NCBI RefSeq assembly: GCF_900142955.1
Contig: NZ_FRCP01000006.1
Span: 1 to 64,000 of the forward strand
Length of the DNA: 64,000 bases
From: Anaerosporobacter mobilis DSM 15930
Lineage (GTDB): Bacteria; Bacillota; Clostridia; Lachnospirales; Lachnospiraceae
Direction of reading: 5' to 3'
Translations under genes and position numbers: made by a program
Part shown: positions 7,287-17,165 of the stretch, in pieces
Numbering within the stretch: the stretch's first letter is position 1
Layout of the letters: each line of letters starts with the position of its first letter
The notes under the pieces: model-generated
The model's database searches: none
The model's input: only the letters and a program-made list of their open reading frames with translations
Told to the model about the DNA's origin: nothing

Positions 7287-8984
7287 CTAATTAAACCAAT
7301 ATCCTTCCATGGTTTCCTTCCTTACACGGTAGGTTAGATGTTTCACCTTCATCTTGTAACTGCTAATTAATTTGCCTTTACTATCGTACTCTGCGAAGAT
7401 TCCAGGTACACCAGAACAAATCACACGATTTCCTTCATATTCCTGCGCATTACTTACAATACTCGAATAAGGAACGTTGATTTTCTCTACCAACTTATAT
7501 GTACCTTTATTCTCATCAACTAGATACTTATAGTAATAGGAGTTCTTCGCATCCTTTTCTTGCGTACCAGCACCTTTGATAAAGGACCAATTAAAGTTAG
7601 GATAGGATAATCGTTGTGCATAATTATTGTTAAAGAACGTCAAATAATACTGGCCAGTCTTTAACGAACCATCTGTTACGTAGTTAACAGAATGTTGTCC
7701 TGCATGTGAGGTAAAGTTACCGCTCTTTCTAAGTACCAAGTTACTATACTTCGTTCCTTGATAGATTTTTGAATCCGAGATGATGTAAGCAATCTTAGGG
7801 GTTGTATAGTAATTATTAATTCGAATAATAGAACTTAATTCACGAGAACTTAGAATCAGATGTTTTCCATTAACAACTTGTACGGAATTAAAATGTACCC
7901 AATCCACTTGTTCTTTGTCTGGTGAATCCTTCGATATCACTGCACCTTTTTCCATATCCGGCATTAATTTCCCAAAGTCTACTACTTCCTCTATGTCTCC
8001 TGTCTTCATATTCAGTGACAAGATAATGTCTTGTTTTGTCTTGCTCTTTTTCTTGGTTGCTAGAATAATCACTCTTTCATTCGTTTCATCATAATCAAAG
8101 TCGTGATGTGTCGTATACCCTTTTGTCTTATAAATTGTCTCTGCTTGCCCTGCTTGATTCACTAATGCATAACTTGCATCTGTACAAGCATAGAACATCT
8201 TACCGTCTATGAACTCAATATTCACATCGCCATAGGTAACATTAAGTGGTACTTCTGCACGAATAATTCCATCATTATCGTAAAATAACATATGTCTAGG
8301 TTCTTTCGTATTTCTTCTATCGTAACCAAAGATTACAAACAGTCCATCACTTAACTTCTTACTATCTTGTTTATTCGTTACTTTTAACTGCTGTTCTTTA
8401 ATTGTTCCGAAGTCAGGCACATCGAATTTGAATGTATTCTCACCAAGAAACTTACTATCCTTACCATATATACGAAGTGTAACGGTATTCGTCATGCCTT
8501 GAATCAAGCCAATGATTTGTCCCTCATGTTCCTTCACCGCATTTCCCTCTTCATCGGTGTATAAGGTTCTAGTAAATTCAGGTATAGATACGTCACTGAC
8601 AGATACCGTGTATTCTACATTAACCGCTTCATCTGTATTAAAATACACGTACATTCCTGTAACATTTGTTCCGAATGGATTCATAACAAACAACGGTTCT
8701 TTGAATGTAGAATCATAATTCTTCTTCAATGCATCAAGTTTTGCTTTTACTGCTGATTGATACTGTTCATCATATACCGTCTTTACTGTCTCCATACTCA
8801 ATGATTTCATAACTTGCTTTTGAATTGTCTCAGAAGCTATGTAGTTTTCTCCACTATCTGTTCGATCTGTTTTTTTAACCCCTGTACCTATGGTAGTACA
8901 CAAAACTAAAACAATGCCAAGTGCAGCAACGCTAAAAAGCAAAGCTATTAGCAATCCTTTACCTGATCTTTTCTTCACATCCAT
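7287..8984 (-). CDS. Arylsulfate sulfotransferase-like membrane-anchored protein
   Basis: A 565-residue product with one N-terminal membrane segment (about residues 10-32, LLIALLFSVAALGIVLVLC), so the bulk is outside the cytoplasm. Residues about 90-190 form the Ig-like N-terminal domain of bacterial arylsulfotransferases. The rest is the beta-propeller, with family motifs DWVHFNSVQVVNGKHLILSS and GQHSVNYV carrying candidate catalytic histidines. These enzymes move sulfate between phenols without PAPS. I start at the ATG 9 bases after AGGAGG (8984), because the longer frame to 9056 has no ribosome binding site. It has its own terminator and is cargo of the cotJC element. The substrate is unknown. 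Confidence 0.85.
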   Translation of the reverse strand: MDVKKRSGKGLLIALLFSVAALGIVLVLCTTIGTGVKKTDRTDSGENYIASETIQKQVMKSLSMETVKTVYDEQYQSAVKAKLDALKKNYDSTFKEPLFVMNPFGTNVTGMYVYFNTDEAVNVEYTVSVSDVSIPEFTRTLYTDEEGNAVKEHEGQIIGLIQGMTNTVTLRIYGKDSKFLGENTFKFDVPDFGTIKEQQLKVTNKQDSKKLSDGLFVIFGYDRRNTKEPRHMLFYDNDGIIRAEVPLNVTYGDVNIEFIDGKMFYACTDASYALVNQAGQAETIYKTKGYTTHHDFDYDETNERVIILATKKKSKTKQDIILSLNMKTGDIEEVVDFGKLMPDMEKGAVISKDSPDKEQVDWVHFNSVQVVNGKHLILSSRELSSIIRINNYYTTPKIAYIISDSKIYQGTKYSNLVLRKSGNFTSHAGQHSVNYVTDGSLKTGQYYLTFFNNNYAQRLSYPNFNWSFIKGAGTQEKDAKNSYYYKYLVDENKGTYKLVEKINVPYSSIVSNAQEYEGNRVICSGVPGIFAEYDSKGKLISSYKMKVKHLTYRVRKETMEGYWFN

Positions 8985-9147
8985 GTCATTAATCCTCCTG
9001 TAGCTATAATCAACCATAAGGCACATTCTTCGCTTTATACCTTTTTTATTCGACACTTTTATATTACTATTTTATACATATTTCTTCCATCTGTCAAAGA
9101 ATCCTTTTCATAATCACTTGAGACTTTTGACTCATATGAACAACAGA

Positions 9148-9187
9148 AAAAGAGTTATTGTACTCTAATCCTATACAATAACTCTTT
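9148..9187 (-). terminator. Terminator of the nucleoside ABC transporter operon
   Basis: AAAGAGTTATTGTA pairs with TACAATAACTCTTT, followed by a T-run on the minus strand. About 65 bases beyond the stop of the last permease. Confidence 0.85.
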
Positions 9188-9252
9188 CTTGTTATCCACA
9201 ACATATGATTATTTTAATGCTTTAATCCACAATCGCTAAAACTTATCCACGA

Positions 9253-10206
9253 TTATCTAGCCTTTTCGTATGGCTTGCCATTAGCAGCTGGTACATGTGA
9301 TTTACCAACGAATAAGATTAATACGATAATTGTTACTACGTAAGGTATCATAGAGATCAAGTGAGGTGATACGGCACTTCCTGAACCTACGAATACTTTG
9401 ACACCATTACAGAAACCGAATAAGATACATGCAAGCATTGCACCTTGTGGCTTGAATTTACCAAAGATTACAGCTGCGATTGCGATGAAACCTTGACCAG
9501 TAATTACAGATGGACGGAATTGTGATACGGTTGCTAAGGTAACCGATGCACCACCGAAACCTGCTAAAACACCTGATAAGATAACACAGATGTAACGAAT
9601 ACGAATTACGTTGATACCCAGTGTATCCGCTGCTTTTGGGTGCTCACCTACAGCACGAATTCGAAGACCGAATTTTGTTTTGTAGAATACAAACCAAACG
9701 ACAGCTACTAATATAAATGCTAAGTATGCAGTTGCATACGTATTAAATACATTATCAAGGAATCCACCTTTACGGAATATTCCTTCTGTACCTTGGAATA
9801 ATCCCTTAAGGAAACGTGGCATCTTATGTGCTAAATCAACACTATGTGTTTCTGTTGAATCATATAATACACGACATAAGAAGATTGCAAAACCAGGTGC
9901 TAAGAAGTTAATAGCAGTACCAGAGATTGTCTGATCCGCTTTACAAGTAATTGTTGCGAATGCATGAAGTAAACCGAAGATACCACCCGCTAAACCAGCG
10001 ATTAAGAATCCTAACCATGGATTGCTTGTTAATAAGGTACCAACAACACCAGCAAACGCACCAATTGTCATCATACCTTCGATACCGATATTAACTACAC
10101 CGCTTCGTTCTGAGAATACAGAACCAAGTGCTGCAAACAAAAGTGGTGGAGTGTACATAAGAGTAGTATTTAAAATCAGACCCAAATTCTTGATTAATTC
10201 ATCCAT
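9253..10206 (-). CDS. Nucleoside-type ABC importer permease 2
   Basis: A 317-residue permease of the branched-chain/ribose superfamily (BPD_transp_2), as in B. subtilis NupQ-type nucleoside importers. About eight membrane segments. Diagnostic stretches are FAALGSVFSERSGVVNIGIEGMM near the N terminus and FGLRIRAVGEHPKAADTLGI in the cytoplasmic coupling loop. GGGAGG precedes the ATG. It begins one base after the stop codon of permease 1, so translation is coupled. It acts with the ATPase at 11283 and the BMP lipoprotein at 15848. Confidence 0.93.
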   Translation of the reverse strand: MDELIKNLGLILNTTLMYTPPLLFAALGSVFSERSGVVNIGIEGMMTIGAFAGVVGTLLTSNPWLGFLIAGLAGGIFGLLHAFATITCKADQTISGTAINFLAPGFAIFLCRVLYDSTETHSVDLAHKMPRFLKGLFQGTEGIFRKGGFLDNVFNTYATAYLAFILVAVVWFVFYKTKFGLRIRAVGEHPKAADTLGINVIRIRYICVILSGVLAGFGGASVTLATVSQFRPSVITGQGFIAIAAVIFGKFKPQGAMLACILFGFCNGVKVFVGSGSAVSPHLISMIPYVVTIIVLILFVGKSHVPAANGKPYEKAR

Positions 10207-10207
10207 A

Positions 10208-11296
10208 TTACTTTGTACCTCCCTTTTTACTAAATCTAGTTTTCATTGTCTTTATTATACTTGATATTGCAATGAAGAAGATGATCGAACCCATAATGAT
10301 ATCAATAACTTCTGTCGGAGCACCAAGAAGGTTCATATTCTTTCCGCCATATTTCATAGCTCCATAGAATAAACCTGCAAACAATACTCCAACCGGATGC
10401 GTTGCACCAATCATGGCAACCGTGATACCTTCAAAACCGTACCCTTCTTGTCCAGCAAACTCACTGATACTATAATTATAACCAAGTACTTGTGTCGCAC
10501 CAGCTAAACCTGCAAGTGCTCCAGAGATTGCGATTGCTGATACAATTGCAACCTTAACATTAATACCTGCATATTCTGCTGCATTACGGTTAAAGCCAAC
10601 GGCACGTAAACGGTATCCAAGAGTTGTTTTATTAATAATTAAATAGATTATAATAACTGCGATTATCGCAATAATGATACCCCAGTTAACTTTTTGACCT
10701 AAGGAAGCTTTCAAACTGTTTACAGATAACTTAGCTGTATCTGCTACTTTCTTACTAACTTGCTTACCTGCATCATTGAAAAGCTTACTCTTAACAACAT
10801 AATTAGAGAAGTAATAAGCAATCCAGTTGAACATGATCATACAAAGTACTTCGTTAGCACCAAGCTTCGCTTTTAAGTAACCAACTATTGCACCCCATAG
10901 AGCACCTGCTAAAGCTGCAGCAAGCAAACATAATGGAATATGAATAATTGCGGGTGCATCCACTAGAACACCAACTACCATGGCTCCTAATGAACCCATA
11001 ACAAACTGACCTTCTGCACCGATATTGAAGATACCTGTTCGGAAGGAGAATGCTATTGACAAACCAGTTAATATTAATGGAGTGGCATATACAACCGATT
11101 GAGCGATGTTTTTAGGAGTACCAAAGACACTTTCAATCAATAATCCGTATGCTTTAATTGGACTTACTTTAACAACAAGAAGCATAATAGCACCAATTGT
11201 AAAACCTACTAAGATCGAGATTACGGTATATAATGCTTTGTTGTCTTTTGCTATCTTTTCTTTTCTTACTGTAGGTTTTGAATTATTTTGATCCAT
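10208..11296 (-). CDS. Nucleoside-type ABC importer permease 1
   Basis: A 362-residue permease of the same family, as in NupP. It has the N-terminal membrane anchor, FRTGIFNIGAEGQFVMGSLGAM, and the coupling motif LGYRLRAVGFNRNAAEYAGI. The start is the ATG at 11296 with GGAGGT 8 bases upstream. It overlaps the end of the ATPase gene by 14 bases, which points to coupled translation. The two permeases should form the heterodimeric channel. Confidence 0.93.
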   Translation of the reverse strand: MDQNNSKPTVRKEKIAKDNKALYTVISILVGFTIGAIMLLVVKVSPIKAYGLLIESVFGTPKNIAQSVVYATPLILTGLSIAFSFRTGIFNIGAEGQFVMGSLGAMVVGVLVDAPAIIHIPLCLLAAALAGALWGAIVGYLKAKLGANEVLCMIMFNWIAYYFSNYVVKSKLFNDAGKQVSKKVADTAKLSVNSLKASLGQKVNWGIIIAIIAVIIIYLIINKTTLGYRLRAVGFNRNAAEYAGINVKVAIVSAIAISGALAGLAGATQVLGYNYSISEFAGQEGYGFEGITVAMIGATHPVGVLFAGLFYGAMKYGGKNMNLLGAPTEVIDIIMGSIIFFIAISSIIKTMKTRFSKKGGTK

Positions 11297-12836
11297 TCGT
11301 GTCACCTCCCGCCATCATGAGACCTAATGTATTCTCGTCAGCGTCTTTACCCGGAACGCTACCCACAATCTGTCCGTCGAAGATTACTTCGATACGATCC
11401 GATAAACTCATAATTTCATCTAATTCGAAAGAAACTAATAATACCGCTTTGTTCTTGTTTCTTTGCTCAACAATATAGCGATGTACATATTCAATCGCAC
11501 CAACATCAAGACCTCTTGTTGGGTTAACTGCAATTAATAAGTCCTTATCGTTCGTTACTTCTCTTGCGATAATAACTTTTTGTTGGTTACCACCTGATAA
11601 GTGACCCGCTGGTTTTTCAGCCGAATCAGCTGGACGAACATCAAATTTTTCTACTAACACTTCTGCATGTTTATCAATGGCATCCTTTCTCATAAATCCT
11701 GCTTTTGAGAAGTTTTCATCTGCATAATTTTGTAGTACCATATTCTCTGCAACTGAAAATTCAAGCACTAGACCATGCTTTTGTCTATCTTCTGGAATAC
11801 TAGAGATTCCCTTTAAGAAGCATTCTCTTGGTGTTTTATTGAATGTGTTTTCTCCAAGTAGAGTAACACGTCCACTATCAGCACGTCGAAGGCCAGTAAG
11901 GATCTCCACTAATTCAGACTGACCATTACCATCAATACCGGCGATACCTACGATCTCACCTCTTTTAACATTGATGCTAAGGCCTTTTAAGATCTCAACA
12001 CCACGGTAATCTTTTGCACGTAAATCTTCAACATTAAGTACAAGTTCGCCTGGGTTCATATCTTTCTTATCTACTTTGAATTCTACATTTCTACCAACCA
12101 TCATTGCAGCAAGTTCATTCTCATTTACTTCGTTAACATTAACTGTGTTAATATATTTACCTTGACGAATAATTGTACAATAATCAGCTGACTCCTTGAT
12201 TTCCTTTAACTTATGCGTAATCAAGATAACAGATTTACCTTCCTTAGTAAGGTTGTGCATTATCTCTACTAACTCAACGATTTCTTGTGGTGTTAAGGAG
12301 GCTGTAGGCTCATCTAAGATTAAGATGTCCGCTCCACGGTAAAGAACCTTAAGAATTTCTGCTCTTTGTTGCATACCAACTGAGATATCCTCAATCTTAG
12401 CATCTGGATCTACTTTAAGACCATACTTTTCAGAAATCTCAACAACTTTCTTTCTAGCTTCTTTGATGTTGACAACGCCAGCACCTTTGGTAGGTTCCAT
12501 ACCAAGAATGATATTCTCTGTTACCGTGAATGGTGGAATTAACATGAAGTGTTGATGAACCATACCAATTCCAAGTTCAATAGCCTTGTTTGGTCCGTCA
12601 ATTGTAACCTTTTCTCCATTAACGAAGATATCGCCAGATGTAGGTGTATACAAACCGTATAAGATGTTCATAAGTGTACTCTTACCAGCACCATTCTCAC
12701 CTAGTATCGCATGAATTTCCCCTTTGTGAACCGTTAGATTTACACCGTCATTAGCCTTAAAATTACCAAACATCTTAACAATATTCTTCATTTCAATAGT
12801 CTTAGCATTTAAGTCTATGTTTGAATTATTTTGCAA
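11283..12836 (-). CDS. Nucleoside-type ABC importer ATPase (two fused nucleotide-binding domains)
   Basis: A 517-residue ATPase with two ABC domains in tandem, as usual for this importer class. Domain 1 (about 15-250) has the P-loop GENGAGKST and signature VGMQQRAEIL. Domain 2 (about 265-505) has a degenerate P-loop, GIDGNGQSE, and the signature LSGGNQQKV. The second P-loop lacks the usual Lys-Ser/Thr pair, which is typical of the RbsA/MglA/NupO group. The start is probably a TTG at 12836, with a G-rich ribosome binding site (GGGGG) about 9 bases upstream. The first in-frame ATG (12791) has none. Confidence 0.93.
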   Translation of the reverse strand: MQNNSNIDLNAKTIEMKNIVKMFGNFKANDGVNLTVHKGEIHAILGENGAGKSTLMNILYGLYTPTSGDIFVNGEKVTIDGPNKAIELGIGMVHQHFMLIPPFTVTENIILGMEPTKGAGVVNIKEARKKVVEISEKYGLKVDPDAKIEDISVGMQQRAEILKVLYRGADILILDEPTASLTPQEIVELVEIMHNLTKEGKSVILITHKLKEIKESADYCTIIRQGKYINTVNVNEVNENELAAMMVGRNVEFKVDKKDMNPGELVLNVEDLRAKDYRGVEILKGLSINVKRGEIVGIAGIDGNGQSELVEILTGLRRADSGRVTLLGENTFNKTPRECFLKGISSIPEDRQKHGLVLEFSVAENMVLQNYADENFSKAGFMRKDAIDKHAEVLVEKFDVRPADSAEKPAGHLSGGNQQKVIIAREVTNDKDLLIAVNPTRGLDVGAIEYVHRYIVEQRNKNKAVLLVSFELDEIMSLSDRIEVIFDGQIVGSVPGKDADENTLGLMMAGGDTNGSK

Positions 12837-12979
12837 GCGAAAACGCCCCCTTCTTCCACATATTTATATTTGAGTGAGCACGATCCTTATGGAATTCACG
12901 TTACTCCCTTATATCTTAACTAGATTATATTACTATTCGGTGGTAGCTTCTGCTTAACAACAGATATTCACACAGTTAT

Positions 12980-13828
12980 TTATATAATAACGATGTCTTT
13001 CATACCGTTATTGTAAGCAATATCACGTAACTGATTCATATACTCCTCTGTCGGTGTTTCATACGAACGATATTCTTCTCTTACCCCAATCGGTCTGTAC
13101 TTAATAAGCTTATACCGAATCCCTTCTTGTTTTCCAACCTCATGAAGCAATCTGCTTGTCTCATAGACCGTATGCTTTGTATCAAACAATTCTGGCACTG
13201 CTACGGTACGTACCTCAAACAACTTGTCACACTCAGCTAGATAACGAAGATTTGATAACACCATATCATTATGAATACCAGTTACCTTCTCGTGTTCACT
13301 TCTGTCGAATGCTTTCACATCTAACATAACAGCATCGACCACAGCCATTAATTCTTTATCCTTCGAAAAATCATAAGTACCATTACTGTCTAACATTGTA
13401 GATAATCCTACATTCTTAGCTAATGTTAACAACTCCACCAAGAAGTCTCTCCATAAGGTGCATTCGCCCCCTGATATGGTTATTCCACGAATATAGGGCA
13501 TATTCTTCTTTACTTCCTCAAATACCTCTTCTGGAGTCATTCTCTCAGTCTTAGGCGAACTTCCATGTGGGCAATGATGAAAACATTCATCGCAGTTAAC
13601 ACATCGATCTCTATCATATAGAATCTTTCCATCAACTAGGGTTATGGCGTTTGTTTTGCAATAGGGAATACATGCTCCACATTGTCTACAAGCTCCAATT
13701 GTTTCTGGGTTGTGGCAGTATCTACAATTAAAATTACATCCCTGAAGAAAGACAACTGTACGATTACCTGGTCCATCTACAGAGCTAAAACGAATTATCT
13801 TATTAACAATTGCTGTATTCACTTGCAT
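12980..13828 (-). CDS. yjjW: YjjW-family glycyl radical enzyme activase
   Basis: A 282-residue radical SAM protein. The SAM/[4Fe-4S] motif is CNFNCRYC (about residues 31-38). A ferredoxin-like insert with two Cys clusters, CRQCGACIPYC and CVNCDECFHHC, follows. GGE (in ISGGECT) binds the SAM amino group. These enzymes abstract hydrogen from a glycine to activate their partner. GGAG lies 8 bases before the ATG. It directly follows the yjjI-like gene with a 72-base gap holding a stem-loop, so the pair is an operon as in E. coli. Confidence 0.92.
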   Translation of the reverse strand: MQVNTAIVNKIIRFSSVDGPGNRTVVFLQGCNFNCRYCHNPETIGACRQCGACIPYCKTNAITLVDGKILYDRDRCVNCDECFHHCPHGSSPKTERMTPEEVFEEVKKNMPYIRGITISGGECTLWRDFLVELLTLAKNVGLSTMLDSNGTYDFSKDKELMAVVDAVMLDVKAFDRSEHEKVTGIHNDMVLSNLRYLAECDKLFEVRTVAVPELFDTKHTVYETSRLLHEVGKQEGIRYKLIKYRPIGVREEYRSYETPTEEYMNQLRDIAYNNGMKDIVII

Positions 13829-13849
13829 ACTCTTTTCTCCAGATTAAGA

Positions 13850-13885
13850 GGTACAATCGAATAAACCTCACCTTCGTATTGTACC
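13850..13885 (-). promoter_or_regulatory. Stem-loop between yjjI and yjjW
   Basis: GGTACAATACGAA pairs with TTCGATTGTACC with one bulged base. No T-run follows, so this looks like an mRNA-processing or stabilising hairpin that lowers or separates expression of the activase, not a full terminator. Confidence 0.55.
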
Positions 13886-13900
13886 CCAAAACTAACTCTT

Positions 13901-15439
13901 CTATCTAACCTTACGTTCTAATATGTGAGAATTCCTTGATGCACCAAGACCAAGTACTGTGGTATCTTGTAAAACATTCTCACCTTTCTTTAATTTCTCC
14001 ATCTCTGATTTCTTAACTAGATATCCTGTTACACGAATTACATCACTATCTTTTTCGTAAACAGACATATAACGAACTTTGTTATCGAAAGCTCCTTTGA
14101 TTATATCAAGTAAATAATCCATATTCTTATGCACTGTGGTATCAATTGGGAAGATGTCACCTACTCCCGATGGGAAATATTTGTGGAACTTCGCACTATG
14201 TGCTAAGTGTTCAATTAATTCTTCTGGTTCTTCACCAATTGGAATTCTACATCCTGGACTTGAATTAACATCTACATCAAGTCCTACTTGTGCATGCAAT
14301 AAGAAATGTCCATCTGCACCATAGCAATATGGGCTTACATGGTTATTGTTGAATTCGTCCATAATCTCCATTATGCTAATACCAAGATTATCTGCTACTT
14401 CTGAATGACCATATCTGCCTTGTATTCCTTCTTTTTCAAGAAGTGTATTCACACATTCAGCCATTCCAACCATACCAAACATAGCGGTGAAGTTTTCTTT
14501 TGTGATAAATCCTTCTTTTGCTAAGAAATTACTTTCGAAGAAGCCACTTTCTTCTACCATAAAACGGATTCTTTCATCCATATATGCCGCCATAATCTCT
14601 AGTGTTTCAGGTAATACTTCCTTCTTAAAGTGGTCAATATTATCTGCTTTCTTAGCTAGATTACCAAGTAACACACGACACAAGGTATAAGAACCGCCAC
14701 CTAATTTAAGACCATTGTAGCAACTTGCAATTACATAGTCTTCCGATAATTCCTCTGAGAACATCTTATGGTTTGCAAAGCTTGGTTTTGCAGTCTTTAA
14801 TGCAGTATCAATTGCTAAAAACACAAAGTCATCTGGTGTAATATCTTTATCGTATTTTAATGTTAAGTTAGGAACCGCGTTCTCAAGTTCTGCTTCTACT
14901 TCTAAGATCAATCTGCCTGCTTTTGTTGCTCTTGGTCCTATATTCGCATGACAGAAAGAATCAAGAATTGTTCTATCAATGTGCGTTAAGAATAGACGGA
15001 TTGCTTTCTTTGCTTCTGCTTCATCAACTACAAAAGGCTCCAGTAACTCGTCAATATTACCTACGTATACTGGAAAGTTTGTTACACTTGGTACATTCTT
15101 ATAAAAGATTAATAACGAGTTTACGGCTTCCCAAATATCTGTTGGTGGATCTAATTGCAAAAACTCACTTCCATTTTTCATAAACTTAGCGTAATCAGGA
15201 ATGATGTATCTTGGACGCATTGGTGCATGACCTTCATTTAAATCACAGATAATCTTATCCGCTGGATCTAAGTTTAAGCGTTCTTCTAGACCTTCAGGTA
15301 ATTCAAGCACTTCCATTAATGAATCTGCCTTCCCTGCTAAAGCCGCAACTTTTTGTTCATGAGTTAATGTTCTGTTTTTAATTATACCTAGAATTTCGTT
15401 TCGTGTTGTATTTACTCTATCCATACTAATATCTCGCAT
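13901..15439 (-). CDS. yjjI: YjjI-family glycyl radical enzyme
   Basis: A 512-residue protein, the usual length of the YjjI family. The glycyl radical site is near the C terminus in VIRVTGYLV (Gly about residue 472). The conserved C-terminal tail LGLGASRNSHILERKVR is present. Candidate active cysteines lie in SFCHANIG and NSSPGCRIP. AAAGGAG lies 8 bases before the ATG. The substrate of the family is not established to my knowledge. Its activase is next door. Here the pair lies inside a nucleoside importer locus: the BMP lipoprotein is directly upstream and the ATPase and permeases directly downstream, all in the same orientation. That suggests, but does not prove, a role in nucleoside or pentose use. 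Confidence 0.92.
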   Translation of the reverse strand: MRDISMDRVNTTRNEILGIIKNRTLTHEQKVAALAGKADSLMEVLELPEGLEERLNLDPADKIICDLNEGHAPMRPRYIIPDYAKFMKNGSEFLQLDPPTDIWEAVNSLLIFYKNVPSVTNFPVYVGNIDELLEPFVVDEAEAKKAIRLFLTHIDRTILDSFCHANIGPRATKAGRLILEVEAELENAVPNLTLKYDKDITPDDFVFLAIDTALKTAKPSFANHKMFSEELSEDYVIASCYNGLKLGGGSYTLCRVLLGNLAKKADNIDHFKKEVLPETLEIMAAYMDERIRFMVEESGFFESNFLAKEGFITKENFTAMFGMVGMAECVNTLLEKEGIQGRYGHSEVADNLGISIMEIMDEFNNNHVSPYCYGADGHFLLHAQVGLDVDVNSSPGCRIPIGEEPEELIEHLAHSAKFHKYFPSGVGDIFPIDTTVHKNMDYLLDIIKGAFDNKVRYMSVYEKDSDVIRVTGYLVKKSEMEKLKKGENVLQDTTVLGLGASRNSHILERKVR

Positions 15440-15757
15440 GCTTAAGCTCCTTTTCTGAACATCAAACTGTTTAGCTTCCTAAACATAACTATGAGTTTCG
15501 TGTACATTCGTTTATTTTTCTTTAGTTTTATTAATACCGATAATACTATAATTACCCATTACAATATTTCTAGTATTAATAACATTACATATATTATCAT
15601 TATACAATTTATCGCTTCCAAACGCCACATTTTTTATTTGGAAATAAAAATTATATTCTTTCCTATTTGCTTTATTTTTCTAATTTTATCAAACTTCCAC
15701 CAAATAGAACTCATAGGAAAAAACATACCCTATTTTGGTTATTTTATTCCGTAAAAC
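15440..15757. other. AT-rich leader of yjjI, no gene seen
   Basis: Very AT-rich, with stops in all frames apart from chance plus-strand frames without ribosome binding sites. It probably holds the yjjI promoter. TATAAT motifs occur on the minus strand, but none has a convincing -35 partner. Confidence 0.5.
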
Positions 15758-15800
15758 AAGGAGGTGTCCATTCATACAATATAGGACTGCCTCCTCGCTT
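15758..15800 (-). terminator. Terminator of the BMP lipoprotein gene
   Basis: GGAGGCAGTCC pairs with GGACACCTCC and the minus strand continues TTGTTTTA. It lies about 50 bases past the stop of the lipoprotein gene and separates it from yjjI. Confidence 0.75.
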
Positions 15801-15847
15801 CACTTATATTATTAAGATATTAACAACGTACTTGTTAATCGTTATAC

Positions 15848-16960
15848 TTAATCTAAATTATATACATCACCATATTTAGCATCGAATTGTTCTTGTGTTT
15901 CAGGAACTACGATATCTCCTGCAAGAATCTTGTCTTTTGCTTCTTGAACTTTAGCGATAACTTCTTCTGGAAGTAAATCCTGTGTAGGTGCAATATCTAC
16001 ACCACCGTTGTCCATACCATAAGTTTGAACGCCTTGAATTTCTTCACCTTTAGTCATCTTTTCTACTAAGTCATAGATAGCGTTATCACATCTCTTCATA
16101 GCTGAAGTAATAACGTTTTCTGGAGCTAGGTAAGCTTGGTCAATATCTACACCGATAGCATATTTTCCTTGTTCTTTAGCTGCTTCGATAACACCATTTC
16201 CTGTACCACCAGCTGCGTGGAATACTACATCTGCACCGTTTGTGAACATTTGAACTGCTGCTGCTTTACCAGCTGCTGCATCGCCGAATGCGTTTGCATT
16301 GTATAATTCAACTTTTGCATCTGGATTCGTATCAAGTACACCTGCTACATATCCGTAACCGAATTGGTTCATTACTGGAGTAGACATACCAAGTACGAAA
16401 CCAACTTTATTTGTTTCAGACATTAATGCTGCTACAACACCTACAAGGTATGAAGCTTCATTTTGTTTGAACATTAAGCATGATACGTTTGGTAAATCAG
16501 CGTTAGTAGAGTCATCAATGATAGCAAATTTTTGATTTGGGTAAGCTTCTGCAGCTTCCTTAATTGTATCTGCCATTAAGAAACCACAAGCAACAATTAA
16601 GTCATTTCCTTGATCTACTAAAGTTTCAATGTTAGAAACATAATCAGCTTCTGTTGCTGATTCAAGGTAGCTAACTTCTACACCAAGTTCTTTTTCTGCT
16701 TTTTGAAGTCCTGTCCAAGCACCTTGGTTGAATGATTGGTCATTAATACCACCAACATCAGTTACCATTGCGATTTTAAGTTTAGTAGTTGCTGCTGTAT
16801 CATCTGAAGCCGTATCATCAGTTGTTGCTGCACCATCAGTTGTGTCTTCAGTTGATGGAGTTTCGTCTTTTTTGTTGTTGTTCTTTGAGCTACATGCCGT
16901 GAACGCCAAAACAACAACAAGCATAAGAGCTACAAGTTTAGATAATTTTGTCTTTTTCAT
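15848..16960 (-). CDS. BMP-family nucleoside-binding lipoprotein of an ABC importer
   Basis: A 370-residue lipoprotein. Signal peptide MKKTKLSKLVALMLVVVLAFTAC with lipobox FTAC (Cys about 23), then an Asp/Thr-rich linker (about 30-65), then the BMP/PnrA domain. Family marks are KIAMVTDVGGINDQSFNQGAWTGL and HAAGGTGNGVIEAAKEQG. GGAGG lies 6-7 bases before the ATG. It is the substrate-binding partner for the ATPase and permeases at 9253-12836, although the yjjI/yjjW pair is placed between them. It has its own strong promoter (17030-17058) and terminator. Confidence 0.93.
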   Translation of the reverse strand: MKKTKLSKLVALMLVVVLAFTACSSKNNNKKDETPSTEDTTDGAATTDDTASDDTAATTKLKIAMVTDVGGINDQSFNQGAWTGLQKAEKELGVEVSYLESATEADYVSNIETLVDQGNDLIVACGFLMADTIKEAAEAYPNQKFAIIDDSTNADLPNVSCLMFKQNEASYLVGVVAALMSETNKVGFVLGMSTPVMNQFGYGYVAGVLDTNPDAKVELYNANAFGDAAAGKAAAVQMFTNGADVVFHAAGGTGNGVIEAAKEQGKYAIGVDIDQAYLAPENVITSAMKRCDNAIYDLVEKMTKGEEIQGVQTYGMDNGGVDIAPTQDLLPEEVIAKVQEAKDKILAGDIVVPETQEQFDAKYGDVYNLD

Positions 16961-17029
16961 TGTCTTCCTCCTTATTTTTAACCAAACGGTTACCATAATA
17001 TAAACTTATACGTTACATTACAATTTAAT

Positions 17030-17058
17030 ATAATACTATCATATTTGCATTTTTGCAA
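17030..17058 (-). promoter_or_regulatory. Sigma-A type promoter of the BMP lipoprotein gene
   Basis: On the minus strand, TTGCAA (17053-17058), a 17-base spacer, then TATTAT (17030-17035). It lies inside the intervening element, so the importer does not depend on the cotJ promoter. Confidence 0.65.
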
Positions 17059-17165
17059 GCCATAATTTTGTAGTTTTCCTTTGAATTTACTATTATTAGC
17101 GGTACTAATAGTATTTAGTAATATTACTTATAAATTGCGTATATTTTCCTTTTTTTATAAATATT

